Positions 1 to 11,369 are shown, counted from the first letter of the stretch. The stretch: DNA of 64,000 nucleotides from Botryotinia globosa (GCA_014898425.1 RCSZ01000016.1:930001-994000); one strand, 5' to 3'. Numbers and translations are program-made. The notes: generated by a model not told the origin, from the letters alone.

Positions 1-1384
1 TGTAGAACCGACTACTCCAAGTTCAGCCTTGAAGTTGAGTGGAAGACAAGAGGTGGAGTCACTGATACGTGCGCTTGTATTCGGTGAATGATCCAGGAGA
101 ATTCTAAAATACAGGGACTATATCGTCAAGATCAGCAAGTCGTGCATCAATAGATCGAAGCATGGCTAGTATTCTTAGTATTCTGGGGGGATGGGGAGGG
201 AAGGGGAGTGGATCAATCTCTTCAGTCGAGAAATGATCATTATGTATCGGCGCTTGCTGGGTCCGTTTACCGATAAACTGTGCATGTCTTATTTCGTAGT
301 ATATGTTTCCTGTCCGCGGGTATCAACAGACCTTTCTGCTTAGGAGCCCTTCATAAGCCACTCAATACATTCTTTGCACCTCCACTACGATAAATACTCA
401 AAGTCGAGAGAACAATCTCTTATAGTACCCCCGCTTAAGCATGAAAGTGAATGCACATTTAATATCTAGTTCCCTTTAATGAGAGAGAACATTCTACCGT
501 TAGCTAATCCCAGGATATTGATGTATCTGTATAATAATAAACCGATCCATTCTGATTGATGTATGTGAAGTGCACCCAATTGCGTCCGGCCGCGTTTCGG
601 TGACCTGTCTAAAATGGTTGAAAACATGTTCTGAAGTATTTCACGTTGGCTTTGATGATGCTGGGATTCTTAGAATCTCTCGAAGTATATGAAAATTAGA
701 AACTTGTGAAACCTTTCGAGACTGTATTGCCGCCTGTCATCAAGAGAATTGCTAATTTTGATAGGGCAACACCAGACTAGTTTCCGAGGACTGGCAGGCT
801 GAGTCTATAAACTGGACATAATCTGTTGGCCCGGTCAGATGAGAGGTCAGAACTCAAGAAGATGACAAATATTCCCTCCCAATCATAGAGAACAAGACTT
901 AAAAGTGTGATACATGAAGTCTCAGAAGCATCGGACTACCACGTGAAAGCATTTGTGTTCCGTATATTCAAGTATCAGTCGAACCATCTGTCTATTCAGG
1001 GTTAGTCTTGCATGGTGCAGAATGTTGGAGCGTGATTTTCCGCTGAGAGAATATATAGTTACCCATCCACATGAGATGGTGCTTGACTAGAGATTTTGGT
1101 TCAAGTGTAGTTCATTTGGCAGCAACACGAACGAGGATTGATTGACCAACCTTGGAAGCACCAAGCTCGCCAAGACAACGGATGAGAGACATCGGATTGG
1201 CGCACGTGATTTGATAGAAAAAACACGGACTATGGTAAAGGCACGTGATAGGAGCTAACACTTGGTTTGTGGAAACTCCCAGGTGTTCAACATCTCTCAT
1301 TCATTCAACTGTCAATTACACCCCAAGCATCTTTCGAAAACAGAGGATCAAAGATACAGTTATGATGCAATAGTCAGACGCCGA

Positions 1385-1455
<71 letters not shown>

Positions 1456-2598
1456 ATATATGTATACAAAGTATGGAGATCTTCATCCGAGACTGCTTAG
1501 CTGGCAATTTGTTAATGCAGGTACCTCGATATCGATCATACCGCCAGCAGATATAAGCTCATACACTGTGTACCTGTTTGTGCTTCACACAATCAGGTTA
1601 GCATGACTGGTTGGCAATATTCATCGGCGGACATTTCTACTTACAGAAAGTCAAAGTATATATAGGGAGCCCACCCGTCACCCATTTATGTCCTCATTTC
1701 TACATGGGTACTTCACGAATCAATTGTATAAATCAGTACATCACATCCAGTCGTGCGAAGTTGAACCACGATCAAGTCAAACCCAGTCTAACTCGTGGTG
1801 CATTGAAATCCATCCCCATAGGTCAGTCTTTTAACCATTTCTATTTTTACGCGCCGAACTTGTGGTGTTCCCATGAATCAGCAAGGTTCTGCAGTCGATG
1901 AGCGTTTTCATTGGTAGATGTTGTATGCAAGCGCCAACGGAAAACCTACCTCCTCAATTAAATGTTGCGCGCGCAATTTGCTAGAAAAATCGATTTTCTT
2001 CCCATTTCAGTCCTTACTTGCCAACTATTCGCTGCGGGGCCGTCATTGCCATGCATTGTGGTTGAACAGCCACATCTTCTATTGGCTATACGGTCGTGAA
2101 CCGACGTTGTAGTATCTTAGTCAATCTCAATCTTTTATCCTCATTTTGGATGAATCTCTTGACTAGTGGAGATCACATTGGTCTTGACGCTTGGAGAAGC
2201 TTGTGAGTCCCTTTTGGTCGGTTCTTCAATAAAAATAGTTTTCCATTGGTGCCACACCTGCTTGCTCCCCTGGTCGACTTTTGACGCTATTCAGTGACGA
2301 TTGTACAGGCAATACAGGTATCGTCAGTATAAACCCTTGAGTGGCCCAGTTACCAAACGCAAGTTCTTCTCGTCTCATTCTTTTTTTGTAGTGTAGGAGG
2401 TGCATTTTTCTTGTCGTTGTTAATTCCTCTCTTTTTTTCCTGGTATTGTTACAAAGTCTTCGTTGATCGAAGCATACTATCTTTTAATATCTCATTTTCC
2501 TTGCCTCACGGGACGCAGCGCGTTTTCGAAAATTAATCCACGATACCCAGTCGACAAGGAACGTAAAACAAAAAGGTCACGTTTTCTAGGTCTACAAA
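1..2598. other. Intergenic region and upstream region of the first gene
   Basis: No supported gene is seen in these 2.6 kb; the open frames are short, cover the microsatellite or lack any recognisable motif. Three CACGTG cores (about 952, 1203 and 1241) lie within 300 bases and could be bHLH-type sites. The last 250 bases are pyrimidine-rich and probably form the promoter and leader of the gene starting at 2599. Confidence 0.6.
1384..1467. repeat. (TATATG)n microsatellite
   Basis: About twelve head-to-tail copies of the hexamer TATATG, ending in a short pure TA run. Reading frames through it give only Met-Tyr or His-Ile repeats, so these are not genes. Such repeats are expected to vary in length between strains. 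Confidence 0.95.
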
Positions 2599-5481
2599 AT
2601 GGCAACTCTAGATTATTTACCTGCCACAACATACCGGCCGCCAACTTCGCCTGTGCAGGCACAGGCAAGAAGACGGCCACTTAATACAATAATGGAAGAT
2701 GAAGAAGAATCTGTAAGGGGTTCAAAACATATGGAAATGCGAGGTCGAGATAGATCCCCCCTGAAGGCAGACTTCCTTTCACCCCTCAGCGACCACTTTC
2801 CAACGCCTCGAGCCAATCAATTCATGCAACAATATCGTCCAGCTTCACCATCATGCTCAGACTCGAGCAAAGACTCTTCTTCTGCTCCTTCATCAGCACA
2901 ATGGACAAGGACAAGTTTTACAACCGATGCTACAGACTTCGATGATCTCTATGATGCTTCTTCATCCGACGACGATAATCGAAGAAGCAGCACTATGAGG
3001 CAAAGAACTAGCGTTGGGCAGTTTTCAAGGTCAAACAGATCATCCATGGGCTCTACTCGGAGTAGAAACTCCCTAAGCTCATTGCCTTCACTTGTGATTC
3101 CGTCAAATGAAGATCCATGGGCGGAAGTCACCGCTTTCAAACGACAACTAGCCTCTCCAGTACCACCAACACCACCTCCGAGAGTAGCAATGTCTCCAGC
3201 TGTTCTCACGTTCCTCAAGAATCAAGAAAATCTATCAATTCCATCATCATCGACTCCGCCTTCGTTGGATGGAAGTATGGATTCAGAGCAGATGGCCCAA
3301 ATATCTGCTCCACCAACTCCAGATGTCGGCTATGATAGTGAAGAAGATGGTCCTCGGGCTAGCTGGGGCGTTCAATTGCAACCTGCTGCTATGGCCACGT
3401 TAGAGGCGATCTCGGGACCTTCAAATGACTACTTTGATGAACAGCAGCCGGAACAGGTCATTGATTTGAGTACCGCACCGCAAGAAACTATACCTGGTCA
3501 AGAGATGCAGCAAAGCTTGCCACCGTTGAATACAAACATTCATCGCGCTAACTCGCTAGTTCTTACTCCAAGTCAACAGCGAGCTATGGAGAGTTTAACA
3601 AATCTGGAGATCCCATCTCCTGGTGGCTTCTTTGCATCTTTGGGCCATGGCGCAAGACATACCTGGCATCTTGTGCCTATTACGCCAGACGAACCTCTTC
3701 CGCCTTCGTCAACTACCGCCGAAAACTTTTACAACACTCCGTGGGCACCTCATCCAGTTGAGCGAATCATCGAACTTCCAGAGCCTGCTGATACCGATGG
3801 GCCACCAACTGCTAAATTTATTCGGCCCGAGATCCGACATGACAATTCTGATGAAACAATGGTCCCTGTCAGCTCTCCACCACCGAACAAAACTCATTTT
3901 GATGAAGAAATTGTGGCTGACGAGATCTTAACGGATTACACACCTGGATATATCAACAAGCTTGAGGTTACTGCGAATGCCAATGTTGACCGGACAGCAT
4001 TGTGGCTTGCAGCTCAGCATGACTACCTCTCGGAACTCATCAATCCTACAGAGGCTCGTGATGATGAAGTTGCCTTGTTGAAGCGAGCTGCCAGTGTAAG
4101 ACTTTCAGTAGCAGAAATGAATATCTCACCAATTGAGCCTGAGCAACTGCCTTTGCAGCGGAAAAAGATCGTTCGATTTTCCACAGACCCAATCAATCAT
4201 GATGTCTCTACTCCAGAAGCCGCTACTGCTTCGCTTGCCGCACTAGCTGAAAATGCCTGTCCGTTACCCAAAGCCCTTCCTCAAGAATCGACATATCATC
4301 GTGCCTTCAAACGCTCAGTTCGTAAAACCCGTCGTCGTGATGTATTCGTGCATCGGGTGCCCAGGTTTGAAGCTATGCAATCTCAACGCGTATCCTTCCC
4401 AGCAGCTCATCGTGCCAGTCTTCTCGGTAAGTACCAATTGAGCGTTCTTCCAATGTCCCCAAAACGTCGCATGTCTTCCAACGTAGCTCGTGGCGATGAT
4501 ACCCCATTTGAAGATCCCGAAAAGCTCCAGCATGACAAAGAAGCCGAAGCTCTTGAGCAAATGTCACCTGCAGCCTGGAACGTCACAGCAACTAAAATGC
4601 TTAACGGAGGTCGCTTAATCGCAGCTCCGGTTGCCAAGCGACTTGCAAGACTTTCTTCAATGGGTCCCACCATCAACGGTACCCCTCGAGACCGTGCTCG
4701 CATTCTCGATCTGGGTGGACAAGCCACATGTGATTGGGCATGGCATTGTGCTACTGAATATCCCAACTGCAAAGTCTACACTGTAACCACCAAGGCTCTT
4801 CGTCAACTCTCAAACTCCAACATTCGCGGTCCTAAGAATCTTCGCCAGGTAGCTGTAGAACGTCTCGTTAAGCTTCCATGGAAAGACAACCAATTCGATC
4901 TCGTCTCCGCCCGCGAAATCTACATGATTCTCAAGGAGCGCGGTGAGAATGGCGAAGATGAATGGGAAGCTTGTCTCAATGAATGCATGCGTATTCTTAA
5001 GCCAGGCGGATATCTTGACTTCTCCATTATGGATTCGGATATCGTCAACGCGGGCCCAATGGGCTTGGCCAAAAGCGTCGAGTTTGGATTCAATCTCAAG
5101 ACCCTCGGTTACGACCCCTCTCCCACCAAACTCTGGCTTGGTCGTCTCAAACGCGCGGGCTTCGTAGGTATCAAGCGCGCGTGGGTTTTTTTGCCCATGG
5201 GTGCAGATCCTGAGCATAGATTAGATGTGGAGAGAAACAGTGTAGGTGATCCATTGGAAATAGAAGCGATGGTTAGCGGAAGCACAGGAGATGCAGCTTG
5301 TGTTACTGGATTAGTCGGTGGCTGGGCTTGGGAAAAATGGTTGTTGAGATGTAGAGTTCAGACAGTGGGTGATGAGGGCACGTTGGAGGGTGTACAGAAT
5401 CTCATTGAAGAGGGTAGAGCTTGTGGTGCAGGATGGAGAACTGTGAATGGATGGGCTAGAAAGCCATTGGGAAAGATGTAG
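2599..5481 (+). CDS. Large disordered protein with C-terminal SAM-methyltransferase-like domain
   Basis: A 960-residue open frame. The first 650 or so residues are low complexity, rich in Ser, Pro, Thr and acidic residues, and look disordered. From about residue 695 comes a class I methyltransferase-like fold: a motif-I strand ARILDLGG with glycines, an acidic motif-II region (CKVYTVTT), then LPWKDNQFDLVSAREI and a motif near LKPGGYLDFSIMD typical of Methyltransf_11-type enzymes. The motif-I glycine loop is atypical (DLGGQATCDW), so catalysis is not certain. The substrate is unknown. A 60-nt stretch at 4427-4486 has perfect intron borders but keeps frame, so the protein may exist with or without 20 residues. 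The ATG is the first in frame after a pyrimidine-rich leader. The family is widespread in filamentous ascomycetes, to my knowledge without assigned function. Confidence 0.85.
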   Translation: MATLDYLPATTYRPPTSPVQAQARRRPLNTIMEDEEESVRGSKHMEMRGRDRSPLKADFLSPLSDHFPTPRANQFMQQYRPASPSCSDSSKDSSSAPSSAQWTRTSFTTDATDFDDLYDASSSDDDNRRSSTMRQRTSVGQFSRSNRSSMGSTRSRNSLSSLPSLVIPSNEDPWAEVTAFKRQLASPVPPTPPPRVAMSPAVLTFLKNQENLSIPSSSTPPSLDGSMDSEQMAQISAPPTPDVGYDSEEDGPRASWGVQLQPAAMATLEAISGPSNDYFDEQQPEQVIDLSTAPQETIPGQEMQQSLPPLNTNIHRANSLVLTPSQQRAMESLTNLEIPSPGGFFASLGHGARHTWHLVPITPDEPLPPSSTTAENFYNTPWAPHPVERIIELPEPADTDGPPTAKFIRPEIRHDNSDETMVPVSSPPPNKTHFDEEIVADEILTDYTPGYINKLEVTANANVDRTALWLAAQHDYLSELINPTEARDDEVALLKRAASVRLSVAEMNISPIEPEQLPLQRKKIVRFSTDPINHDVSTPEAATASLAALAENACPLPKALPQESTYHRAFKRSVRKTRRRDVFVHRVPRFEAMQSQRVSFPAAHRASLLGKYQLSVLPMSPKRRMSSNVARGDDTPFEDPEKLQHDKEAEALEQMSPAAWNVTATKMLNGGRLIAAPVAKRLARLSSMGPTINGTPRDRARILDLGGQATCDWAWHCATEYPNCKVYTVTTKALRQLSNSNIRGPKNLRQVAVERLVKLPWKDNQFDLVSAREIYMILKERGENGEDEWEACLNECMRILKPGGYLDFSIMDSDIVNAGPMGLAKSVEFGFNLKTLGYDPSPTKLWLGRLKRAGFVGIKRAWVFLPMGADPEHRLDVERNSVGDPLEIEAMVSGSTGDAACVTGLVGGWAWEKWLLRCRVQTVGDEGTLEGVQNLIEEGRACGAGWRTVNGWARKPLGKM

Positions 5482-6154
5482 GGTCCGCTACTTTCAGTGG
5501 GGATGGACGTGCAAATTGGTTTCTTTAGATTGTTTTGGTTTGATTTGGTTATTTTGGTGACGGTGATGGGGCATGATGATGAGGATTATGATGGGATGGC
5601 AAATGGCTGATTTCTTTTGTTGGTTCGTGAATGGTGGTTGGATGGTTGGTTGATGAGTGATGAGTGATGAGTCTGGTAGTGGGGATTGGTTGAAGAGGCA
5701 TTTGGTGGAGGTTGTATATTATCTTTCTCCTAACATAGCAATCCATGTGTTTTAAACCCACAGTATTATCTCATAATATATTGAGTGTAGATAGCGCCTT
5801 TTCTCGTGTTTGTTCTCAATGCATAGGATACGAATGTTCGCGAAAAGAGGATCTTGACAATTGAGATCTGACGTGGCAGCTTCTGCATTGACAGATACTT
5901 TGTAACCCAGACAAAGGATCCAAGGTCGAGGACAATGAAATTGTTACCTTTGTTATTCTCCAAGTGGGAAACTATACATGTCATACATGGAACAGACTTT
6001 GAACAGACCTCATTTTTCAACTATATTATACTTCTGGTTTGACTTGTGTATTTCATTTCAGTACAGCTTCCCACCCTCATTCAATACTTCAAACATCTGG
6101 TTTTCAATCTAAATCTTCCATTACACGTTCAAGACTCAGATTACAATCAGCAAG
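5482..6154. other. Intergenic region
   Basis: This holds the 3' flank of the methyltransferase-like gene, with TGATGAGTGATGAG and GGTTGGTTGATG simple repeats at 5635-5680. It also holds the presumed promoter of the gene at 6155, whose last 120 bases are rich in C and T. No gene is seen. Confidence 0.6.
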
Positions 6155-7399
6155 ATGAAGTGGACACCGATTTTGATTGACTGGGAAACCAGCGATAGAA
6201 GTCAATTGGATTATGCCCAAGACACCTTCCAGCCAGTAACCGCATCAGCAAACACAGAAGGTGTTTTTGCAGGAGAAGCCGGCCCTGGCACGAGTGCCGA
6301 GATAGATTTGGTAGAGAGGTTAGTGATGTTTGGCAAATTGATCTCTTCAGCTCATAAAGAGTGCATGGAGATAGAAACTGACCTTAAACTAGTCCCCGAA
6401 TACTCTAACTTTGAGCACTATTTAGCATATAAATACAAAGCTTCCACTTCTGGCAATCACTGCTATTGCAACCGCTGCATTGGATTTTTGGAAATGGCCC
6501 ACTTTAACGTTATCAAGACTCGGAATGTATTGTACAGCAAGCTTGTTACTTTAGCCAAGAACAATTTGAAGTATCGCGAGAGATATTCAACACTTTACCA
6601 CCAACTCACCGGCTTTAGTGTTAAGTTCTCGGATATGCCTTTTGATTTGCCAATCATTGATAATTCTTGCTACGATTATCAGCGTCCCAGCCCTCTGGTT
6701 ATGGGAATTTGCCACTTTCGTCCTCGTTATGAAAACCTGGAAGCTTGCCATGTCAAAATTGTTGAGGCTAAGAATACTTTACGTAAACAAATCAACACCA
6801 TGACTGTCATGAATGAAGACTTACTTAATAAATGCGATCAGCTGTTCGCAATTATGCAAGAGAAGATTTCGGCCAATTCAGAAGCATTCGAGAAACAGTA
6901 CAAATACGACCCTGAGGATTCTTGCCCCTGTCATCACAACTGCAGCGACTGCAAAGAGATGATAGAAGGACAAATCGAGGGGCTCAACCGAGAAAGATCC
7001 GAATACAATACCGAGTGCAGAAACACGATAAGAGAATACGACGACCTCGATGAAAGATTCAAGGCTCTAATCTGTCGGGTTGCCAACTCTCCAAGGTTAC
7101 GAATTTCTCTTGGTACGAACGATATTTACAACCAGTATGATTATTACCTTCATCTCAAAGTTGAACCAGATGAATATCTCGCGGAGGAATACAGAGACTT
7201 ATTTCCTCAACCAGACGAAAATTCGAATACACCTCGCGATCGTTGTGGTTCGTGTTCTTACTGTGCTCTCGAGCTGAAACTCATCAATTCTGCCAAAGTC
7301 ATCACCATTTTTCGTACGTTATTCAACTTCGATCAGGAATACAGCGAATTACTCGAGGTGTATTCAAATTTCCGAAATAGACTCATAGGAGATTGGTAG
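6155..7399 (+). CDS. Unrecognised Cys-motif coiled-coil protein (paralogue of the gene at 8489)
   Basis: A 414-residue intronless frame; I do not recognise the family. Visible features are three spaced cysteine clusters, CYCNRC (about residue 107), CPCHHNCSDC (about 254) and CGSCSYC (about 362), each next to a helical, charged segment likely to form a coiled coil. No signal peptide or membrane segment is seen. The segment RNVLYSKLVTLAKNN then YRERYSTLYHQLTG matches, position for position in the hydrophobic and Arg-Glu residues, a segment of the next gene (QHALHSELVALDREN then LREKYEALVQQTPG), and both have a CxCxxC cluster. The pair thus looks like a tandem, diverged duplication. Zinc or other metal binding is possible but only inferred. 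It may be lineage-specific. Confidence 0.7.
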   Translation: MKWTPILIDWETSDRSQLDYAQDTFQPVTASANTEGVFAGEAGPGTSAEIDLVERLVMFGKLISSAHKECMEIETDLKLVPEYSNFEHYLAYKYKASTSGNHCYCNRCIGFLEMAHFNVIKTRNVLYSKLVTLAKNNLKYRERYSTLYHQLTGFSVKFSDMPFDLPIIDNSCYDYQRPSPLVMGICHFRPRYENLEACHVKIVEAKNTLRKQINTMTVMNEDLLNKCDQLFAIMQEKISANSEAFEKQYKYDPEDSCPCHHNCSDCKEMIEGQIEGLNRERSEYNTECRNTIREYDDLDERFKALICRVANSPRLRISLGTNDIYNQYDYYLHLKVEPDEYLAEEYRDLFPQPDENSNTPRDRCGSCSYCALELKLINSAKVITIFRTLFNFDQEYSELLEVYSNFRNRLIGDW

Positions 7400-8488
7400 G
7401 AGCTGGTCTTCGCGCGTATGTTTTTGGTTCTCTTTCTAGTTTCCCTTTTTTGATATCTAGGCGTTGGGAAATCATGAATTAATTTAAAATTTATAAAAAA
7501 AAGTTAGATATTTGTATGAACTGCAACCTTGTGAAATAGAAATGACAGTGAATGTATTGAGAAAGAATTTGCCATGCAGTTTGAAGCCGCGAAAATACTA
7601 GCCATTCTGAGGTATTAGAGTTTATGTGGCTCCACATGGTTCTTCTGTGTGGCTTTGAGGGCAGTGGTACTGACCCCTTTATGCAGCTAACATATCATAT
7701 AGGCGACTTGTTTCTTCGCAGACATCGAATCAACAAAAAGTTTGTTTTCTTCATGAGTCTGCTAAATGCATCGATAATTTGAATAGCCTACGATACACTG
7801 TAGGGTTCATCCCGAGTGGCAGTTGAGTGTATATGAAGATATTGGATAGATGATTATTTCAGAAGCGCACCAAGCATCATCAGCGCGTACAAAATTGACA
7901 GGTGTGGTGGAATTCTTCTGGCTGTTATTCTGCACGCTAATCTAGTAATTCTTGAGAGTTTGTCGATAGATCGGAGGTATAAAAAAATTGTAGTTTGATA
8001 GAATATGAGAAAGAGTGTGAGGTCTCGGCTGCTGCGTCATTTAGAGTCAGAGATACAGGTCAGACAAAGGATTGTGACGGAGATAAAGAATTGTGCCTCT
8101 CTAACAAAGAACTTGGACCTGCATTCTTCCAGCCCGGGTACAACAACAAAGCAAAGCTCGAATAGTATGGAACAACATTGAATAGCTCATATGCTGGCTA
8201 GATGATAGAAAAGTTTGTCTTACTAAACTCAGTCGTCGTGTAAATTTCTTCAGGAGTGAGCCACAAAGGTCCAAGATAACAGATTCTAAACAATTGTAAT
8301 TCTAAACTATAAGATCAAGCAATATCTACCTTGAAAGCAATATTTCATCCTCATACTCGCCATCAATCGCCTATCACATCCCACAAGTAGCAATAGCACC
8401 ACTGTTCTTTAGATTTACAGCCTCGCAATCCAATCTTAACAGAAACAATTCAGCAAATCGTTCAGGTTAGACAATCTAACTCGTTAAC
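7400..8488. other. Intergenic region between the two Cys-motif paralogues
   Basis: About 1.1 kb without a supportable frame. The last 150 bases (AC-rich, few G) resemble a fungal promoter and 5' leader for the gene at 8489. No repeat or RNA gene is recognised. Confidence 0.55.
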
Positions 8489-9223
8489 ATGGATCAAATT
8501 TTGATGATAATTGATAGAGAACTTGCTGAAGTAGTTGAGAGACTCGAGGAGATCACAGTGACTCCGGAGATTGATGGAATTATTGATCTTATTGATAAAA
8601 CCATTGCAGACATCGCGGAAATAGCCTTTGAACGCGAAGGCGAAAATGCACCAACCCAAGAGACATATCTGGATCTTGAATCAAATGATGGAGACATTTC
8701 GGATATCATTGACAACTTGAGCATTATCACTTCAGGTGCGGAGATCACACCAACTGCGGTACCTGAATCTAAAGAAGACAAATTGGATCACGAATCCGAT
8801 AGCAACTGCAGTCTACTTGACTGCTACGATAACCACCATGAATACAAGCATATGCTAGAACATCAATTTGAAATCGTCAAAGTTCAACATGCTCTCCATT
8901 CCGAACTCGTTGCGCTGGATAGAGAAAACCAGACACTTCGCGAGAAGTACGAAGCTTTGGTCCAGCAAACCCCCGGCCTCTCTCGACTTTCTCTTCCACC
9001 CAAGTTAAAGAAGGGATATCTTTTTGACAATTGGTCGCATTATAGTCCTGGGGGTAAAATCTGTGAATGCGAGTACTGTTTCAACGACCTCAAAGAAGAA
9101 CATATCGATTCGCTTGAAACCAGAAAAAACACACAGCAGGTACTCATAAACTCGAGGAAGGAACGTGGCGAGTTACTCGAGGAGTATGATGCTTTCAAGA
9201 ACTTCATCAGTAGAGACACATGA
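8489..9223 (+). CDS. Unrecognised Cys-motif coiled-coil protein, shorter paralogue of the gene at 6155
   Basis: A 244-residue intronless frame. The first 100 residues are acidic and Ile-rich (repeated DIIDNLS, EIDGIIDLID elements). Residues about 128-170 form a predicted coiled coil with the same pattern as the neighbour at 6155. A CECEYC cluster near residue 192 is followed by another charged helix. It aligns only to the first half of the neighbour, so either the neighbour gained or this copy lost the second and third Cys clusters. There is no signal peptide and no recognised domain. It sits about 300 bases from an AT-rich transposon-derived block, a setting often associated with fast-changing fungal genes. 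Function is unknown. Confidence 0.65.
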   Translation: MDQILMIIDRELAEVVERLEEITVTPEIDGIIDLIDKTIADIAEIAFEREGENAPTQETYLDLESNDGDISDIIDNLSIITSGAEITPTAVPESKEDKLDHESDSNCSLLDCYDNHHEYKHMLEHQFEIVKVQHALHSELVALDRENQTLREKYEALVQQTPGLSRLSLPPKLKKGYLFDNWSHYSPGGKICECEYCFNDLKEEHIDSLETRKNTQQVLINSRKERGELLEEYDAFKNFISRDT

Positions 9224-9785
9224 GACTCGAGACTCAACCTGAAGGCTGGTCCTCATGCAGGTATGTTTGCACTTTCCTTTGTCGATGTTCGTTCTTGACG
9301 TAATTGAAAAACACTAAAATACAACAAAAAATACATTTTCCTTGTAACTAAAATATGCTACATACTATAAGAACCGTGAGAATAGAAATAAAAGTGAAAT
9401 AAACCTTGTATGAGAAAGAGCTGGGCATAATTATGTCTCTCCTTCCATTGTAAGAGAATTCGACGTGTATATATACAAGCTGCTATAGCGACCATGCATA
9501 GATAAAGGCCGATTATCTAAATTATACTAAAAAATAGCGATTTGTAATATTTTGTATAATCATTTATTAATATTTATGATCATTTTTTTCAATTGAATTT
9601 CTCTATATATATTATTTATATAATAAAGATTTATATTCTTTGTTTTTAAAGTTTTAATATAAATTATATTATCAGAAATTTGTTATTAAAATAATAGTTT
9701 ATAAAAGTTTGTATTAAAATTTATTGATTTTAATAATAAGTTTTGATGCAATTTAGATGATTGACTACTATCTATGTCCTAATTA
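9224..9785. other. 3' flank passing into AT-rich sequence
   Basis: The first 300 bases look like ordinary flank. From about 9530 the composition switches sharply to long A/T runs, before the left end of the inverted-repeat element at 9786. These bases are probably an older, mutated insertion target or an extension of the RIP-affected block. Confidence 0.6.
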
Positions 9786-9849
9786 CCGAGGCCTATAACG
9801 CGCATTTGAACAATACACTAAAAATAGATTTCTATCTGAAACAAAAAGA
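9786..9849 (+). repeat. Left terminal inverted repeat
   Basis: This pairs with 11946-12009 on the opposite strand. Compared with the right end, it carries A where the right end (read in the same direction) has G at four or more sites, plus C/T exchanges in both directions. Both copies have therefore been mutated independently. Confidence 0.85.
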
Positions 9850-10167
9850 ATTTCTATAATTTGTATAGTATATTTATAGAAATCTTGGAAAGAAAAATAG
9901 AATTTTATTATAGAAAATATTTTATTATTAGAAAGTTATTATTATTAATGTCGTTGGTCACTCGCTTAGCGTGGGATAAGCTAAGCCGAATTGGGAATAG
10001 TATTAAAATAATACTATATTGGAAGCTTAAGCTGGTAGAATAAATAGAGTTTATTATTATTGTATTGTATTATATATTCTTGTGAATATATAAAAGTTGT
10101 GAGGGTGCACGGACCCTCTATGCACGTGACCGGCTGTACTAGCTATTTTAGCTAGTTTTCAAGTATA

Positions 10168-10190
10168 AGTTGGAAGCCTCGCTTCCAACT
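10168..10190. repeat. Perfect hairpin in a GC-richer island of the AT-rich block
   Basis: Two perfect 10-base arms (AGTTGGAAGC and GCTTCCAACT) flank a CTC loop. A second hairpin lies just upstream (10139-10155, CTAGCTA-TTT-TAGCTAG). The surrounding 10080-10380 is clearly less AT-rich than the rest of the element. Confidence 0.8.
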
Positions 10191-10975
10191 TCCTTTTAGA
10201 TCTTTATCAATAACTAAACCATTAAAACGACTCCTTTTCAGTTCACAGTCCTCACAAAAGTGGGTACTAGAAAAAGATCTGAATACAGGGACCCAAGTCA
10301 CTTATTTATGCTTTTTCCTACCCCCTGTACGTAGGTGGCGCAAGCCCATAATACGTACGTGGCGTACTTGAAATTTCTGATTTTGTAATCGATTTTATCA
10401 ATTTTCTTTATTGATTTGTAATTAATTTTTATAATAAAGAAAAAGAAAAAATAATATTATATAAGATTGTGTCTGTTATTCCGCATTTAGACTAGCTTCT
10501 ACATCATATTTCAAATTTTTCAAAATAATGAATTATTATTTTGAATAAAGAATTAATAAAGGATTTCTTTTTTAATAAAGAATTCTTTATTTTATTTTAT
10601 AATAATATTCTTCCTTATATAAAGAGAATAAAGAATATAAGAAATTTTTCTTATATTATTGAATTTTTATTTTATTATAATAATAGAATTTTATTATTAT
10701 AATTAGTTCCCTTAATATTATAATAATATTAAGTGATTTAATTAATATTTATTAAAAACAACAATTAATATTATTATTATAATTTTAGAATTTATTTTGA
10801 AATTTCTTATAAGAAGTGTATTAATATTTAGATTATAATATATAATCTATTTAAAATAATTTTCTTCTTATATATAAATTATTATATCATAAGTAAAAGA
10901 ATTTCAATAAGGAATTCTTATCTTATTTATTTCGAATTCAAATTTAGATAATTAAACAAACTTTGATTAATATAA

Positions 10976-11150
10976 AAAATAACATTCGATTTAATATATA
11001 ATCTTAAATGAATTAATAAAAGAAAAAGAAAAGAGATTTTTTAATTAATTAGAATTCAAGAAATCAATTTATATGATTCTTTTTAAATAATCTCAAAAGT
11101 TGAAATTTATTTTTATTATTAAAATATTTAAATAATAATGATTAAAATAT
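10976..11150 (+). repeat. Internal AT-rich repeat, copy 1
   Basis: Shares the ordered words AATATATAATCTTAAA, GAATT.ATAAAA, ATTAATTA.AATT.AAGAAAT and TTGAAATTTAT with 11370-11550, and with 11808-11925 on the other strand. The copies differ mainly by transitions. Confidence 0.75.
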
Positions 11151-11197
11151 TTCTTAGTGATACTTTGAATATGTCACGGCGCCAACTACGTTGCCTT

Positions 11198-11212
11198 CGT
11201 GCCTCAGGCACG
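11198..11212. repeat. Perfect short hairpin (CGTGCCT-C-AGGCACG)
   Basis: Seven-base arms with one central base, inside the second GC-richer island of the element (about 11168-11290), which also has near-direct copies of CCCTTAGCG. Confidence 0.75.
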
Positions 11213-11369
11213 GATCATTAGTGTGCCCTTAGCGGACCCTTAGCGTGCTCTACTTCCTATAATAGGGCCTCATCCTTCTATAGCTCTTAGAACTCTTATG
11301 ATATAATATAATAAGTCTTTACCTGTACCTTAATAGAATATTAGGATTTGTAATTAATGAAACTTTATC

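Noticed and set aside
1262..1606. 114-residue plus-strand frame and matching minus frame over the TATATG repeat
   Set aside because: More than a quarter of the translation is Met-Tyr repeats from the microsatellite and the rest has no motif.
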